Notes: generated by a model from the sequence alone, not told the origin. A stretch of DNA of 64,000 nt from Pseudomonas sp. B21-048 (GCF_024748615.1 NZ_CP087168.1:1612001-1676000), one strand, 5' to 3'; positions 16,956 to 26,184 are shown, counted from the stretch's first letter. A program made the numbers and translations.

Positions 16956-18942
16956 AGTACGAAGAATTTTGCTGGGTTTGCCTCGTAGGCAAAAAAGACT
17001 GATACAGGTCGCCACCGATGTGGTTTTGGTGTGGGTCGCCTTGTGGCTGGCCTTTATCGTCCGCCTCGGCATCGACGACATGTACAATCCGCTAAAGTTG
17101 CATTTCTGGCTGTTCGTCAGTGCCTCGATTATTGCCATTCCCCTTTTCGTACGCTTTGGCATGTACCGCGCCGTCATGCGCTACTTCGGCAATGACGCGC
17201 TGATTGCCATCGTCAAGGCAGTCAGTCTGTCCTCGCTGATCCTCGCCGTGGTGGTCTACTGGTACAGCGGGCACGAAGTCGTGGTGCCGCGCTCCATCAT
17301 CTTCAATTATTGGTGGCTAAGCCTGGTAATCATTGGCGGCCTGCGTCTGTGCATGCGGCAGTATTTCATGGGCGATTGGTTCACCGCTGCGCAGCATGTA
17401 CCGTTTGTCAATCGAGACGATGGTTTGACCAAGGTCGCCATTTACGGCGCTGGCGTCGCGGGCAACCAGTTGGTTGCAGCGTTGCGCATGGGGCGCGTGA
17501 TGCGTCCTGTGGCGTTTATCGATGACGATTCCTCTATCGCGGATCGTTCGATTGCTGGGTTGCAGGTCTTTAAGCCCAAGCATATTCAGCAGATGATCGA
17601 CGTGACTGGCGCTCAGGAAATCCTTCTGGCGTTGCCGTCTTCGACTCGTGCGCGGCGTAGGGAGATTCTCAATTTTCTGGAGGACTTCCCGCTCCATGTG
17701 CGCAGTGTTCCGAATTTCACTGATTTGGCCAGTGGTCGGGTCAAGGTGGACGACATTCAGGAAGTCGACATTGCTGACCTGTTGGGGCGGGATTCGGTGC
17801 CAGCGCAGCCTGATTTGTTGGCTCGATGTGTCAAGGGCAAGACGGTTTTGGTGACGGGGGCGGGCGGTTCGATCGGTTCCGAGCTTTGTCGGCAGATTTT
17901 CTCCCTGGGACCGACCACGCTGTTGTTGTTCGATCATAGCGAATTCAATCTCTACAGCATTTTGTCCGAGCTCGAGCATCGTATTGCTCGTGAGTCGTTG
18001 CCTGTCCGGTTGTTGCCGATACTGGGGTCGATTCGTCATCCCCATAAACTTCTGGATGTGATGAAGACCTGGAATGTGGACACGGTTTACCACGCGGCGG
18101 CCTATAAGCACGTGCCGATGGTTGAGCACAACATTGCCGAAGGTGTGCTGAACAATGTGATCGGGACGCTCAATACCGCTCAGGCTGCATTGGAGGCGGG
18201 TGTTGCAAACTTTGTGCTGATCTCGACCGATAAGGCCGTACGCCCGACCAATGTCATGGGTAGCACCAAACGGCTGGCCGAGTTGACCTTGCAGGCCCTC
18301 AGTCGTGAGTTGGCGCCGGTGTTATTCGGGGACAAGTCCAATGTGTCCCGGGTCAACAAGACCCGTTTCACCATGGTCCGGTTCGGTAATGTGTTGGGCT
18401 CATCGGGATCGGTTATTCCGCTTTTCCACAGCCAGATCAAGTCGGGCGGGCCTTTGACGGTTACCCACCCGAAAATTACCCGTTACTTCATGACCATTCC
18501 CGAGGCGGCACAACTGGTAATACAGGCCGGCTCAATGGGGCAGGGTGGTGATGTGTTTGTGCTGGACATGGGCGAGCCGGTCAAGATCATTGAGCTGGCG
18601 GAGAAGATGATTCACCTGTCTGGCTTGAGCATTCGCTCGGAGAAAAATCCGCAAGGCGATATTGCCATCGAGTTCACTGGGCTGCGTCCCGGGGAAAAGC
18701 TTTACGAAGAGTTGCTGATCGGCGACAACGTGTCCGCTACCCGGCACCCGATGATCATGAGCGCCAAAGAGGATCATTTGCCTTGGGAAGTGCTCAAGCA
18801 CAACTTGATGGAGTTGCTGTCTGCCGTTGAGCGGGATGATTATTCGCGGGTTCGCCAACTTCTGCGTGACACTGTCAGTGGTTACGCCCCGGATGGTGAA
18901 ATCGTCGACTTGATTTACCAGCAGCGTCGCCTCGAACCTTGA
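16948..18942 (+). CDS. wbpM: WbpM/FlaA1-like UDP-HexNAc C4,C6-dehydratase
   Basis: A 664-residue membrane-anchored dehydratase that turns UDP-GlcNAc into its 4-keto-6-deoxy form, needed for QuiNAc, FucNAc and related first sugars of Pseudomonas O-antigens. Four hydrophobic segments fill residues ~20-140. A first nucleotide-binding region (IYGAGVAGNQL) lies near 170 and the catalytic Rossmann domain starts with TGAGGSIGSELCRQI near 305. STDKAVRPTNVMGSTKR holds the M-x3-K pair that replaces the usual Tyr-x3-Lys, and LRPGEKLYEELL is near the C-terminus. The length is full. A TGA immediately precedes the ATG in frame, which fixes the start. The decayed comEA stub follows directly. Confidence 0.95.
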   Translation: MDKVRRILLGLPRRQKRLIQVATDVVLVWVALWLAFIVRLGIDDMYNPLKLHFWLFVSASIIAIPLFVRFGMYRAVMRYFGNDALIAIVKAVSLSSLILAVVVYWYSGHEVVVPRSIIFNYWWLSLVIIGGLRLCMRQYFMGDWFTAAQHVPFVNRDDGLTKVAIYGAGVAGNQLVAALRMGRVMRPVAFIDDDSSIADRSIAGLQVFKPKHIQQMIDVTGAQEILLALPSSTRARRREILNFLEDFPLHVRSVPNFTDLASGRVKVDDIQEVDIADLLGRDSVPAQPDLLARCVKGKTVLVTGAGGSIGSELCRQIFSLGPTTLLLFDHSEFNLYSILSELEHRIARESLPVRLLPILGSIRHPHKLLDVMKTWNVDTVYHAAAYKHVPMVEHNIAEGVLNNVIGTLNTAQAALEAGVANFVLISTDKAVRPTNVMGSTKRLAELTLQALSRELAPVLFGDKSNVSRVNKTRFTMVRFGNVLGSSGSVIPLFHSQIKSGGPLTVTHPKITRYFMTIPEAAQLVIQAGSMGQGGDVFVLDMGEPVKIIELAEKMIHLSGLSIRSEKNPQGDIAIEFTGLRPGEKLYEELLIGDNVSATRHPMIMSAKEDHLPWEVLKHNLMELLSAVERDDYSRVRQLLRDTVSGYAPDGEIVDLIYQQRRLEP

Positions 18943-19094
18943 TTGTTACACGCTCTGTAACAGGCACATTTTCGGCCGAGTTGTCCCATGACTCAGGTTT
19001 GGGAGGCGGCTTCGGAAAAGCTGTTCTTCCTTATCAGTGTCATGGAACATCACTTATACGTACAGGCTGCTTCTGCTCTCTGATTTTTGCCCTG
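18943..19094 (+). pseudogene. 5' stub of comEA with its upstream region
   Basis: This stretch matches the sequence between the wbpM pseudogene and comEA at 47338-47495: TGTAAC, GGCAGCTTCGGAAAAGCTG-like and GTCATGGA blocks appear in the same order. The comEA start is changed to ATA (ATACGTACAGGC against ATGCGTACTGGC), and about 15 codons (RTGCFCSLIFAL) remain before homology stops near 19094 at an IS66 fragment. It is not expressible as a protein. Confidence 0.8.
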
Positions 19095-19185
19095 ATGCGA
19101 GATTCTCGACACGCTGCATCAGCTGCGCCGCCAGAGCGCGCAGTTGTTCAGGGTTAAAGTGGTCGAGATTAGGAAGCGAAGTCAT
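19095..19185 (-). pseudogene. IS66-family transposase (TnpC) N-terminal fragment
   Basis: Read leftward from an ATG at 19185 this encodes MTSLPNLDHFNPEQLRALAA followed by QLMQRVENLA, the typical start of Pseudomonas IS66 TnpC proteins. It ends abruptly where comEA homology begins. No tnpA, tnpB or terminal repeat is seen. Its C-terminal counterpart is a separate relic at 26264-26480. Confidence 0.75.
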
Positions 19186-19241
19186 GCCGCCGATTTTGCA
19201 AATAGCATGTGTCGATTCTATCGAAGCAAAGCAACTGAACT

Positions 19242-20798
19242 TTACTTAGCAAGTATCACGGCAGCGATCTTTCTGATCTTTCTTTTCCACGATCCTGGAG
19301 CGCCCTCATTCTGTCGTTGAGTCATGACTGATACTTCCAACGCAAGCTTCTCCTGTGTCAGCTGCTCTATCACCGCTTGTAGCCCTGCGATCGTCTCAGA
19401 GTGCTCTTCAGATATCAAACGCCCGATTTCTTGCACTCTCTGGCGTTTTATATCCAGGTGATTCTGCAGCTGGTTTCTGTGATACGCATGCAATGGCGGA
19501 ACAAGGGCAGCACTGTCCAGCCCGCTGGCAAAAGCTTTCAAAAAAGCTTCTTGCGAGTAGTAACGCTCAAAATGCTGCAGTGCGAATGCGGCGTGCTGTT
19601 TCAACAACGGCTGGTCCCACTGCTTGAAAATCCGACCGAGTTCTTCATATTGACTCCAGGTATAGCTATCAGGATAAGCAAGATCGGATCCGGCGTGATA
19701 ACGGGAGCGATATGATTCGTGAGTAAGGACAGGCACCCCGATCGACATCGCTTCGATTAACGATTTGCCACCTCCAAGCGGGAAAGAAGAAACATATACA
19801 TCCACCGCGTTTTCGATCAGCGCCCGAGAGAGTGAAGCGACCCACGGTATATGAATGAACCGGTCATGGCTTACGTTCTCAGCATCGAGTTCCTCGTGGA
19901 TTTTCTGCAGAAATTCATCGGACAATTCCCCTATATGCACATGGTATCCGCGCGAGGCTTTTAGGATGCAAGCCACTGCACGTTCATAGCGCACCGCGTA
20001 TGATCCCGATTCGAACTTGGACATTCGACCGCATGAGCAGGTCGTCAAGACCCCTCGGTCGAGGAATCGGGTTTTGATTTGGGATGTACGGACAGCGCTG
20101 ATCGGCCAATAAAGCTGTTGCACGACTCCAATCTCGTTTTTGCACAACTCATATGACATGTTGTGCAAGTCGACATGCTGAAACGCTTCGCAAGTCACAC
20201 CAAGAGACAGATGGTGATCGCCATGGTGAATGTAATAGCGGTTCCTGATGCCAGGGGCGTGGGCCGCCACGATGCACACGATGTCCTGATTGTGACCGAG
20301 GGTCAAAACGGTGGAAGGATTCCACTCGCCAAGCCGCGCGGTCAGGGCATCGAGTTTGCCATCGAGCCCGGTTTCGGTCACAACGAAGACTTCGCAGCCG
20401 AGCAGAGACTCCCACTCGTTAATCGAGGCGTGATCGATACGATTGAACAGATCGGTCATGGCGACGCGAACCGGACTCTCGAACAGTCCGAGAGCCAGAT
20501 AGTCCTTGATTAGTTCGGTATGCCCTCCGGCCCTGACCAGTTCGGACACCAGAATGACGGTGCCCTGGCCTTCCCTCTCGGGCACATGGCAACGATCGGC
20601 ATAGTAGTAGTAGGCATCGGCTAGCATTCGGCACAGCGCATCGAGCTCGCGGCTCGCGAACACAACACCAATCGACGCCGGATCGTTGATGACTTGCTCG
20701 GCAAATGACTTGATGCACGCCATCGCATCGCCGTATTGCGATCGGCAAATATATTCCACAACCGTTTCTTGCAAGCGGGCGAGATCGAAATCATTCAT
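19242..20798 (-). CDS. Glycosyltransferase (GT4/GT-B type) with C-terminal coiled coil
   Basis: A 518-residue soluble protein. Residues ~78-100 (GTVILVSELVRAGGHTELI) look like the first strand and glycine loop of a GT-B enzyme, and FPLGGGKSLIEAMSIGVPVL (~345-365) is the C-terminal donor-binding motif of GT4-like proteins, with SLIEAMS in place of the EX7E glutamates. Residues ~440-505 form a predicted coiled coil (QNHLDIKRQRVQEIGRLISE), and the last residues are basic. It is the last gene of the minus-strand cassette, adjoining the aminotransferase gene (ends at 20798, where that one stops). It probably adds the amino sugar made by its neighbours; this is inference from position. Confidence 0.75.
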   Translation of the reverse strand: MNDFDLARLQETVVEYICRSQYGDAMACIKSFAEQVINDPASIGVVFASRELDALCRMLADAYYYYADRCHVPEREGQGTVILVSELVRAGGHTELIKDYLALGLFESPVRVAMTDLFNRIDHASINEWESLLGCEVFVVTETGLDGKLDALTARLGEWNPSTVLTLGHNQDIVCIVAAHAPGIRNRYYIHHGDHHLSLGVTCEAFQHVDLHNMSYELCKNEIGVVQQLYWPISAVRTSQIKTRFLDRGVLTTCSCGRMSKFESGSYAVRYERAVACILKASRGYHVHIGELSDEFLQKIHEELDAENVSHDRFIHIPWVASLSRALIENAVDVYVSSFPLGGGKSLIEAMSIGVPVLTHESYRSRYHAGSDLAYPDSYTWSQYEELGRIFKQWDQPLLKQHAAFALQHFERYYSQEAFLKAFASGLDSAALVPPLHAYHRNQLQNHLDIKRQRVQEIGRLISEEHSETIAGLQAVIEQLTQEKLALEVSVMTQRQNEGAPGSWKRKIRKIAAVILAK

Positions 20799-21901
20799 TA
20801 CTGGAAACTCGCAATAGTTTCACAAACGTAAGCCGCGTGCTCGAGGGGCATGTGTGGCCCGATCGGTAGACTGAGCTCAGTCTCGGCCAGTGCCTCCGCA
20901 ATGGGGAAAGCGCCCTTTTCGAAACCAAGAAACTGGTAAGCCTGCTGCATATGAGGAGGAATCGGGTAATGAATCAGCGTTTCAATACCGGCCTCCTTCA
21001 GCCTCGCATGCAAAGCATCACGCCGCTGCGAAAAAACGGGGAACAGATGCCACGACGACGTGCAATCCGGTTGCGGAGTCGGCACCCTCACACCGGTGTT
21101 TTGCAAGTGCTTCCGGTAATAGGCGGCAATCTCCCCACGACGCGCGTTCCATTCGTCGAGGAGCGGCAGCTTGACGGCCAGTGCCGCGGCGTGGATCGGG
21201 TCGAGCCGGCTGTTTAGGCCACAAACCTCATTGACGTATTTAACTTTAGAACCATAGTTTGCAATCGTCCGAATTCGCTCTGCGAGTTCGGCGTCGTTGG
21301 TAGTGACACCGCCCCCGTCACCGAACGCGCCGAGATTCTTGCCGGGATAGAAGCTCCACGCCACGGCATCTCCGTGCCCGCCGATGCGCGTACCACGATA
21401 ACGTGCGCCGTGCGCCTGTGCGCCATCCTCGAGGACCTGAACCCCCTTGTGGCGGGCCAGTTCGAGGATCGGCCCCATTGCTGCAGGCTGCCCATACAGA
21501 TGAACGGGCAGAATGACCTTGGTCTTACTGGTCATGGCCTGCTCAATGCGTTGTGGATCGATATTGAGGGTGTCGACGTCGGGCTCGACAGGCACGGGTC
21601 GTGCTCCGCACTGTGTCACGGCGAGCCAGGTAGCAATATAGGTATTGGACGGCACGATGACTTCGTCCCCTTCGGACACGCCCATCGCCATCAAGGTGAT
21701 ACGCAAGGCGTCGAGCCCGTTGCCGAGCCCGATCGCAAAACGGGCGCCCGCATAGTCGGCAAAAGATTTCTCGAATTGGGTAACTTCTTCCCCGAAGATA
21801 TACCACCCAGAATTGAGAGCCCGCGCGACCGCCTCATCGAGTTCGGGCTTGAGCTCGAGATAGGCGTTGCGGACATCAAGAAATGGCACTTTCACAATCA
21901 T
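20798..21901 (-). CDS. DegT/DnrJ/EryC1 sugar aminotransferase (FdtB/QdtB-like)
   Basis: A PLP-dependent aminotransferase of about 367 residues that would convert a dTDP-3-keto-6-deoxyhexose to the 3-amino sugar. PFLDVRNAYLELKPELDEA is the usual N-terminus, GLGNGLDALRI and EDGAQAHGARY are cofactor-site motifs, and the PLP lysine is in SFYPGKNLGAFGDGG. The ATG at 21901 is only one base from AGGAG; a GTG two codons later (21895) has the better seven-base spacing and gives a normal N-terminus. The frame is open to 22150, but that part overlaps the ketoisomerase gene. FdtA-type ketoisomerase upstream supports the 3-amino assignment. Confidence 0.9.
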   Translation of the reverse strand: MIVKVPFLDVRNAYLELKPELDEAVARALNSGWYIFGEEVTQFEKSFADYAGARFAIGLGNGLDALRITLMAMGVSEGDEVIVPSNTYIATWLAVTQCGARPVPVEPDVDTLNIDPQRIEQAMTSKTKVILPVHLYGQPAAMGPILELARHKGVQVLEDGAQAHGARYRGTRIGGHGDAVAWSFYPGKNLGAFGDGGGVTTNDAELAERIRTIANYGSKVKYVNEVCGLNSRLDPIHAAALAVKLPLLDEWNARRGEIAAYYRKHLQNTGVRVPTPQPDCTSSWHLFPVFSQRRDALHARLKEAGIETLIHYPIPPHMQQAYQFLGFEKGAFPIAEALAETELSLPIGPHMPLEHAAYVCETIASFQ

Positions 21902-22073
21902 GCTCCTAACTCTCGAATGGAATTGCATTGGCCGCACATTCGTAACACCAGACGATAATTGGCGATGCGCGAACACATACTGGACGCCCGCCCCCCGAAC
22001 GACACATCGGTCGTATCGGCGGGGTGTCCCTGCTGAAGGTATGGCGATCGAGGCAGCCAGGTCTCGCAGAAAC

Positions 22074-22484
22074 TCAACGAGACCGGACGGCGGCGATAAA
22101 CTCGTCGTAGTCCCGATAATAATCGGACTCGTCGAATTCCATGGACACAAGGACCAGGCAGACAGACCCGGGATCGAAGTTGAGCTCGGCCGCCCAGATC
22201 ATGGGGGGAATATGCAAACCTTGCCACGGACGATTGAGGTGGATCGTCCTCTTCTCCATCCCGTCGTCAAGCGTGACATCGAAACTGCCGGACAGGCAGA
22301 TCAACAGCTGGTGCAGTTCCTTGTGCGCATGCGCGCCACGGCCTTCCCCGGTCGGGATATCGTACAGGTAAAATACGCGCCTGATATCGAAGGGAACGTG
22401 TCGTCCACTTTCCATGAAAGTCAGGTTTCCCCGCGGATCGGTGATCTTGGGTAAATTGATGATTTTGCAATCAGACACAGACAT
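22074..22484 (-). CDS. FdtA/QdtA-like dTDP-6-deoxyhexose 3,4-ketoisomerase
   Basis: A small cupin of 136 residues of the FdtA/QdtA/WxcM family. These enzymes move the keto group of dTDP-4-keto-6-deoxyglucose from C4 to C3, giving the substrate of the neighbouring aminotransferase. Typical features are the N-terminal ITDPRGNLTF, the VFYLYDIP strand, the histidine motif GRGAHAHKELHQLL (about residues 49-62), and WQGLHIPPMIW. Length is normal for the family. Whether the product has the gluco (Qui3N) or galacto (Fuc3N) form cannot be told by eye. The start overlaps the end of the acyltransferase gene upstream by 14 bases. Confidence 0.92.
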   Translation of the reverse strand: MSVSDCKIINLPKITDPRGNLTFMESGRHVPFDIRRVFYLYDIPTGEGRGAHAHKELHQLLICLSGSFDVTLDDGMEKRTIHLNRPWQGLHIPPMIWAAELNFDPGSVCLVLVSMEFDESDYYRDYDEFIAAVRSR

Positions 22485-23445
22485 GCTGAATACCTAGTAG
22501 ATCAATATCATAATATTCGTGCACAGCGCCTCCGCCTCCGTATTCATGCTTGTACTGGTAGAGGCCTTCATTGAGAACCGTGCCCTCGCACTCGTTGCTC
22601 GTACCGAAGTCGAAATACCGGACCCCGGCTGAAAGGGCCTCGGTCGTGGCGTGATCGAACACTGCATCGAGCGCGGAAACCGAATAGGCCACCTCACTCG
22701 CCGCAATGTATTGCGCATGCCATGCCGTGCGCGCTTTGAACACCACGACCCCCGCCTCGACTTGCCCATCGATCTTGGCGCAGAACAACTCGATCCCCTC
22801 AGGGAAAAGAGTGATCAACTGCTCCATCTCTTCCACGCTGTGTACTGGAGCCGCGCCGTGCTTGCGCTCCAGATTATCGTTCAGCACCTGCCACAATGCC
22901 CGCACCTGCTCGGTCCCCGTCACCACTGACACCGATTTAAGCGCCTTTTTCAGCCCGCGTCGGCGGCGTTCGGAAGGTTTTGCGCGATCGGCCAGATCAA
23001 TTGTGCACGACAAGTCGCAGCGCGATCGGCGTGCGCCGAGCCGGAACAAGGCATAAAGATCGTCCTGCGACGGTCGAGATTGGTAGATATGGGGGACGGC
23101 CTTATAGCGAAGACGGTCGTATCCGCTCCTCCGGTAGTGCTCGCCCAACCGCTCCAACGCGTCGATCATCTTGCCGCCGCACAGGTAGCCATTGTGGACG
23201 ATGCCACCATAGGTGATACCGGGGTGGCTGATGACCATGGAGCGATCTGCCGGGGACTGCGCCGCAGGGAAAACGCCGACTATGCTGTCGGCGTGCATGA
23301 GTACAACCGATACATCCAGAAACCGGTCGCCATGGTATTCGAGAAAACGGCGCGAGTGCAGGAACGTGGCGTTTGCCGCCTTGGCGCAGAATGCATTCCA
23401 CGCTTCACTCAGTGTTGGTTGATAGCGCACGATTTCGATGGTCAC
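22471..23445 (-). CDS. FemAB/GNAT-like N-acyltransferase
   Basis: A 324-residue protein of the GNAT superfamily, closest in look to the FemAB or Acetyltransf_6 group. FLHSRRFLEYHGDRF near residue 28 is the usual first motif, SHPGITYGGIV follows, and the second half has EAGVVVFKARTAWHAQYIAAS and RYFDFGTSNE, the typical acyl-donor half. Such enzymes pass an aminoacyl or acyl group to an amine. Set between the ketoisomerase and a glycosidase-like gene, it may acylate the 3-amino sugar with an unusual group. A PglD-like acetyltransferase is also present, so the cassette has two candidate N-acylating enzymes. Overlaps both neighbours by a few bases. Confidence 0.8.
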   Translation of the reverse strand: MTIEIVRYQPTLSEAWNAFCAKAANATFLHSRRFLEYHGDRFLDVSVVLMHADSIVGVFPAAQSPADRSMVISHPGITYGGIVHNGYLCGGKMIDALERLGEHYRRSGYDRLRYKAVPHIYQSRPSQDDLYALFRLGARRSRCDLSCTIDLADRAKPSERRRRGLKKALKSVSVVTGTEQVRALWQVLNDNLERKHGAAPVHSVEEMEQLITLFPEGIELFCAKIDGQVEAGVVVFKARTAWHAQYIAASEVAYSVSALDAVFDHATTEALSAGVRYFDFGTSNECEGTVLNEGLYQYKHEYGGGGAVHEYYDIDLLGIQHVCV

Positions 23446-24365
23446 TGGATCAGCTCCGCGACGCAGAAGCCCTGCTCACCAAAGTTATTGCCGTTATAGA
23501 AGCAGTACGTTTTGGCCCCGACCGATAGCACGGCGGAATACATGATTGCCTCTGCATCTACGCCCGTCGGCGATACATCGAGTCCCATTTCTTGATCCTG
23601 ACGTACCCATTGAACCCCATCGCTGGACTCGGCATAGCCGAGACGATAGGCGGCAAAAGAACAGCGTCTAATCGAATAGAACATCTGATAATCACCGTTG
23701 TCGCGTTTGACGATCCACGGGCGGCCGAAACCGTGCTCATCGTCACCGGTGAGCGCCATGGACAAGATACCGCGATCCGACCACGTCACTCCGTCGGTCG
23801 ACTCCTGATACCGCAAGTCGTATACAGGCATCAGTTTTCCCCGCAATTCGGTCCAGTCGCTGCCTGCGATGTACCACATCTTGAACACGTCATCTTCCTT
23901 GACGACAAAACTCCCACAGCGAAACATTCGCTCGCTATCGCTTCGATCCAGGATCGGGACCTTGCTGTAGCGCTCGAACGTCTCGCCGCCATCGTGACTG
24001 ATAGCGAGTCCCGTAAAGATCCGGTATCGCACATTCACGCAGAGCTCGAATCCCGCGTAGTACATATACACGGTTCGCGCATCGACAGGGACAAGACTCA
24101 GGGCCATCAAACCATTGTCATCAAACGCCCCCGGTTCGCCGATATCGAGCAATGGCGCTGTCGCGACTTTCAACACCCGGGTCGGATCCGAGCTTGATAC
24201 ATCGACATAACCCGGGCGACCGCGCCCCTTGTCATCCAAGCATGTCAGATAGACACGGATGACATCATCGTTAAGTCGGTAAGGTATGGGGCCCATCGCA
24301 TGTGTTCTGGCCCAATCGAGAGATCCATCAGGCTTCCAGACAACGCCCAGCTTATTCCACTTCAT
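23442..24365 (-). CDS. Five-bladed beta-propeller glycosidase-like protein (GH43/GH32 clan)
   Basis: A 307-residue protein with repeats typical of GH43/GH68/GH130-like five-bladed propellers: HAMGPIPYRLNDDVIRVYLT, LSLVPVDARTVYMYYAGFE, GLAISHDGGETFERYSKVP, RYQESTDGVTWSDRG, FGRPWIVKRDNGDYQMFYS and GYAESSDGVQW. No signal peptide is seen, so it should act in the cytoplasm. The ATG at 24365 overlaps the previous stop by four bases; the frame extends to 24434 without family match. In sugar cassettes these proteins are of unclear role; they may bind or transfer sugar rather than hydrolyse. Catalytic residues could not be assigned with confidence. Confidence 0.75.
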   Translation of the reverse strand: MKWNKLGVVWKPDGSLDWARTHAMGPIPYRLNDDVIRVYLTCLDDKGRGRPGYVDVSSSDPTRVLKVATAPLLDIGEPGAFDDNGLMALSLVPVDARTVYMYYAGFELCVNVRYRIFTGLAISHDGGETFERYSKVPILDRSDSERMFRCGSFVVKEDDVFKMWYIAGSDWTELRGKLMPVYDLRYQESTDGVTWSDRGILSMALTGDDEHGFGRPWIVKRDNGDYQMFYSIRRCSFAAYRLGYAESSDGVQWVRQDQEMGLDVSPTGVDAEAIMYSAVLSVGAKTYCFYNGNNFGEQGFCVAELIQ

Positions 24366-25039
24366 GTCCGGGCCTTGAAAAAACGCCGTGCGGATACTTT
24401 GGCTGGTTCCGGATGCTCGCTTTTGAAAATACAATCAGAATCCGTGTTCTTGAGGATATTGACCCCAACACCCAGCCAATTATCGGCACCGATGACAACG
24501 TTATTGGCAATTGCCGAATTAACGCCAATAAAAGTATTTTTTCCGACGGTGCAGAATCCGGAAATAACAGCATGGGAGGAGATAAAGCAATTGTCCTCGA
24601 TCACCGAATGATGGCCAACGTGGTTTCCGCTCCAAAGCACGACGTTATTGCCGATTTTGACGAATGGCTGGATCGTATTATCTTCAAAGATAAAGCAGTG
24701 TTCGCCCAAAACCGCATTAGGCCATACAAACGCCCGGCTACTGATGTAACTCGCTGGCCGATACCCCTTCGACTTCGCCTCCTCGTAAAACCGCGTCCTC
24801 AGCCGGTTGAGCTGGGAGTAAACAAGCGCCGCGTAGAACTCGACCTGGTCGGGATCGAAGAAGCGCTCAATCTCCTCGAGCGGCACGACAGGCAAACCAA
24901 ACAACTCATTGCGCTCAAGAAATGCAGAGTTGACAGAGAAGCCGACGACTTCGTATTCAGAGTCGCGAGTAAAGCATTCATAAGCGACCTCGGCGAAGGC
25001 ACTGTCGCCCAGAATGACAACCTTTTTCGTTTTTATCAT
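24362..25039 (-). CDS. PglD/NeuD-like sugar acetyltransferase (left-handed beta-helix)
   Basis: A 225-residue acetyltransferase. The N-terminal domain starts with KKVVILGDSAFAEVAYECF, a Rossmann-like sugar-nucleotide site, and the C-terminal half (from ~105) has hexapeptide repeats of the left-handed beta-helix: NAVLGEHCFIFEDNTIQPFV, IGNNVVLWSGNHVGHHSVIE, ISGFCTVGKNTFIGVNSAIA. The histidine pair in NHVGHHS matches the PglD/NeuD catalytic histidine region. It probably N-acetylates the 3-amino-3,6-dideoxyhexose from acetyl-CoA. It overlaps the propeller gene by four bases and follows the methyltransferase gene by nine. Confidence 0.88.
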   Translation of the reverse strand: MIKTKKVVILGDSAFAEVAYECFTRDSEYEVVGFSVNSAFLERNELFGLPVVPLEEIERFFDPDQVEFYAALVYSQLNRLRTRFYEEAKSKGYRPASYISSRAFVWPNAVLGEHCFIFEDNTIQPFVKIGNNVVLWSGNHVGHHSVIEDNCFISSHAVISGFCTVGKNTFIGVNSAIANNVVIGADNWLGVGVNILKNTDSDCIFKSEHPEPAKVSARRFFKART

Positions 25040-25048
25040 TTCCTGCTC

Positions 25049-25798
25049 TCAAGGTCTGATGATGAGGATATCTTCACGCCGGTTCGCCATCGGAAGTGCC
25101 TGGTCCTGCGGCAACAGATAGGCATCGAATCCCTGGAGCCGTGCCCGCTGGATGATCGACATCACGACGGCATCGTCAATCTGTTCGTGCTCGATCTGGT
25201 TGAACTCGACGACAGGCGCCTCATCCGTCTTCATATAGTCTTTATGAAAACTCACACCGGTTTCGCTGGAAAAAAAACGCTTGCGCTTGGAAATATTGGG
25301 TATGTCGCCTATCAACATCTGTCCGCCAGACGCCAACAAGGAAAGCGAAACATCGAGAAATCGAAAGAACCCCACATCGACAAAGACATATTGCAGCACG
25401 CTATAGCACAGGATCGCGTCGACCTTTCCTGCGTTTCCCGCAACCCAATCCGGGCATTGCGGATACATCGCTGGCACCTTTTCGATGAAGGGAGCGTTCT
25501 CAAGCAGATCCAGCATTTCCTGGCTATCGATCAGCGTCAAGGCATGACCATTCGATGCGCACTGGTCGATCAACATCTTGGGCAGATCGCTACAGCCCGG
25601 ACCGATATCGACAACTTGCTGGCCAGCTTTCTTCAGGTTGGTCAGCTTTGTGCAAATATCTGCGAAGATAACTGCTTCATAACCTTGACGATATGAGTCG
25701 GGAAACCCGATGCGCTCATATTTGGACAGCGACTCATCCTGTGCAAAGCGTCGGAAATCATCGAAGCCAACATGCTCAATTCGGTTAGGTGGCGCCAT
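25049..25798 (-). CDS. SAM-dependent methyltransferase
   Basis: A class I methyltransferase of 249 residues. GQQVVDIGPGCSDLP is motif I (SAM-binding glycine loop), ALTLIDSQEMLDLL the acidic strand, and VDAILCYSVLQYVFVD motif IV; GGQMLIGDIPN follows. The N-terminal IGFPDSYRQGYEAVIFADIC resembles methyltransferases in sugar or surface-glycan loci. It is the first gene of the minus-strand cassette. A likely role is O- or N-methylation of the sugar or of its acyl group. The substrate is not known. Confidence 0.8.
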   Translation of the reverse strand: MAPPNRIEHVGFDDFRRFAQDESLSKYERIGFPDSYRQGYEAVIFADICTKLTNLKKAGQQVVDIGPGCSDLPKMLIDQCASNGHALTLIDSQEMLDLLENAPFIEKVPAMYPQCPDWVAGNAGKVDAILCYSVLQYVFVDVGFFRFLDVSLSLLASGGQMLIGDIPNISKRKRFFSSETGVSFHKDYMKTDEAPVVEFNQIEHEQIDDAVVMSIIQRARLQGFDAYLLPQDQALPMANRREDILIIRP

Positions 25799-25992
25799 GT
25801 TAAATCCTCTAGAACAACACTTTCCCTTTACGCTGCAACGCTCGGGCCCATCTCTTTAATGTCGAAAGCGACAACCTGTGTCGGATCTCAGAAAAGCTGA
25901 TCCCTGCCTCCCGCCAATTCAGGGGGGAGTCCATCACTTCCGGGATCGCAGAAGCCCATCATCCCAGAAAAGATGAAACAATCCGAGGCGGC

Positions 25993-26184
25993 TCACAGAA
26001 AAAATGTCATCCGTCCCACCTGGACGGTAGCCGCCTGAGTGTTTTTCAGATACCAGACGAGTCGATCCAGAAAGTATTCGGCCTCGACGCGAGAGGCAAA
26101 AATGCCTCGGTCGATTTCGCTTTCGATCATGCGCACCCAAGCTTGGGCATCAGCTTTTGTTTCGAAGGAACTTCTGTCATCCAT
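25993..26184 (-). pseudogene. Phage-type integrase, N-terminal remnant
   Basis: SSFETKADAQAWVRMIESEI followed by DRGIFASRVEAE matches the N-terminal arm-binding region of tyrosine integrases (FxTKxEAxxWA...E.DRG.F). No catalytic domain follows; the frame ends after 63 residues. It lies between the cassette and the IS66 C-terminal relic. Confidence 0.55.

Noticed and set aside
24302..25696. 464-codon plus-strand open frame
   Set aside because: It lies antisense to the PglD-like acetyltransferase and the methyltransferase, both of which have clear motifs and coupled starts.
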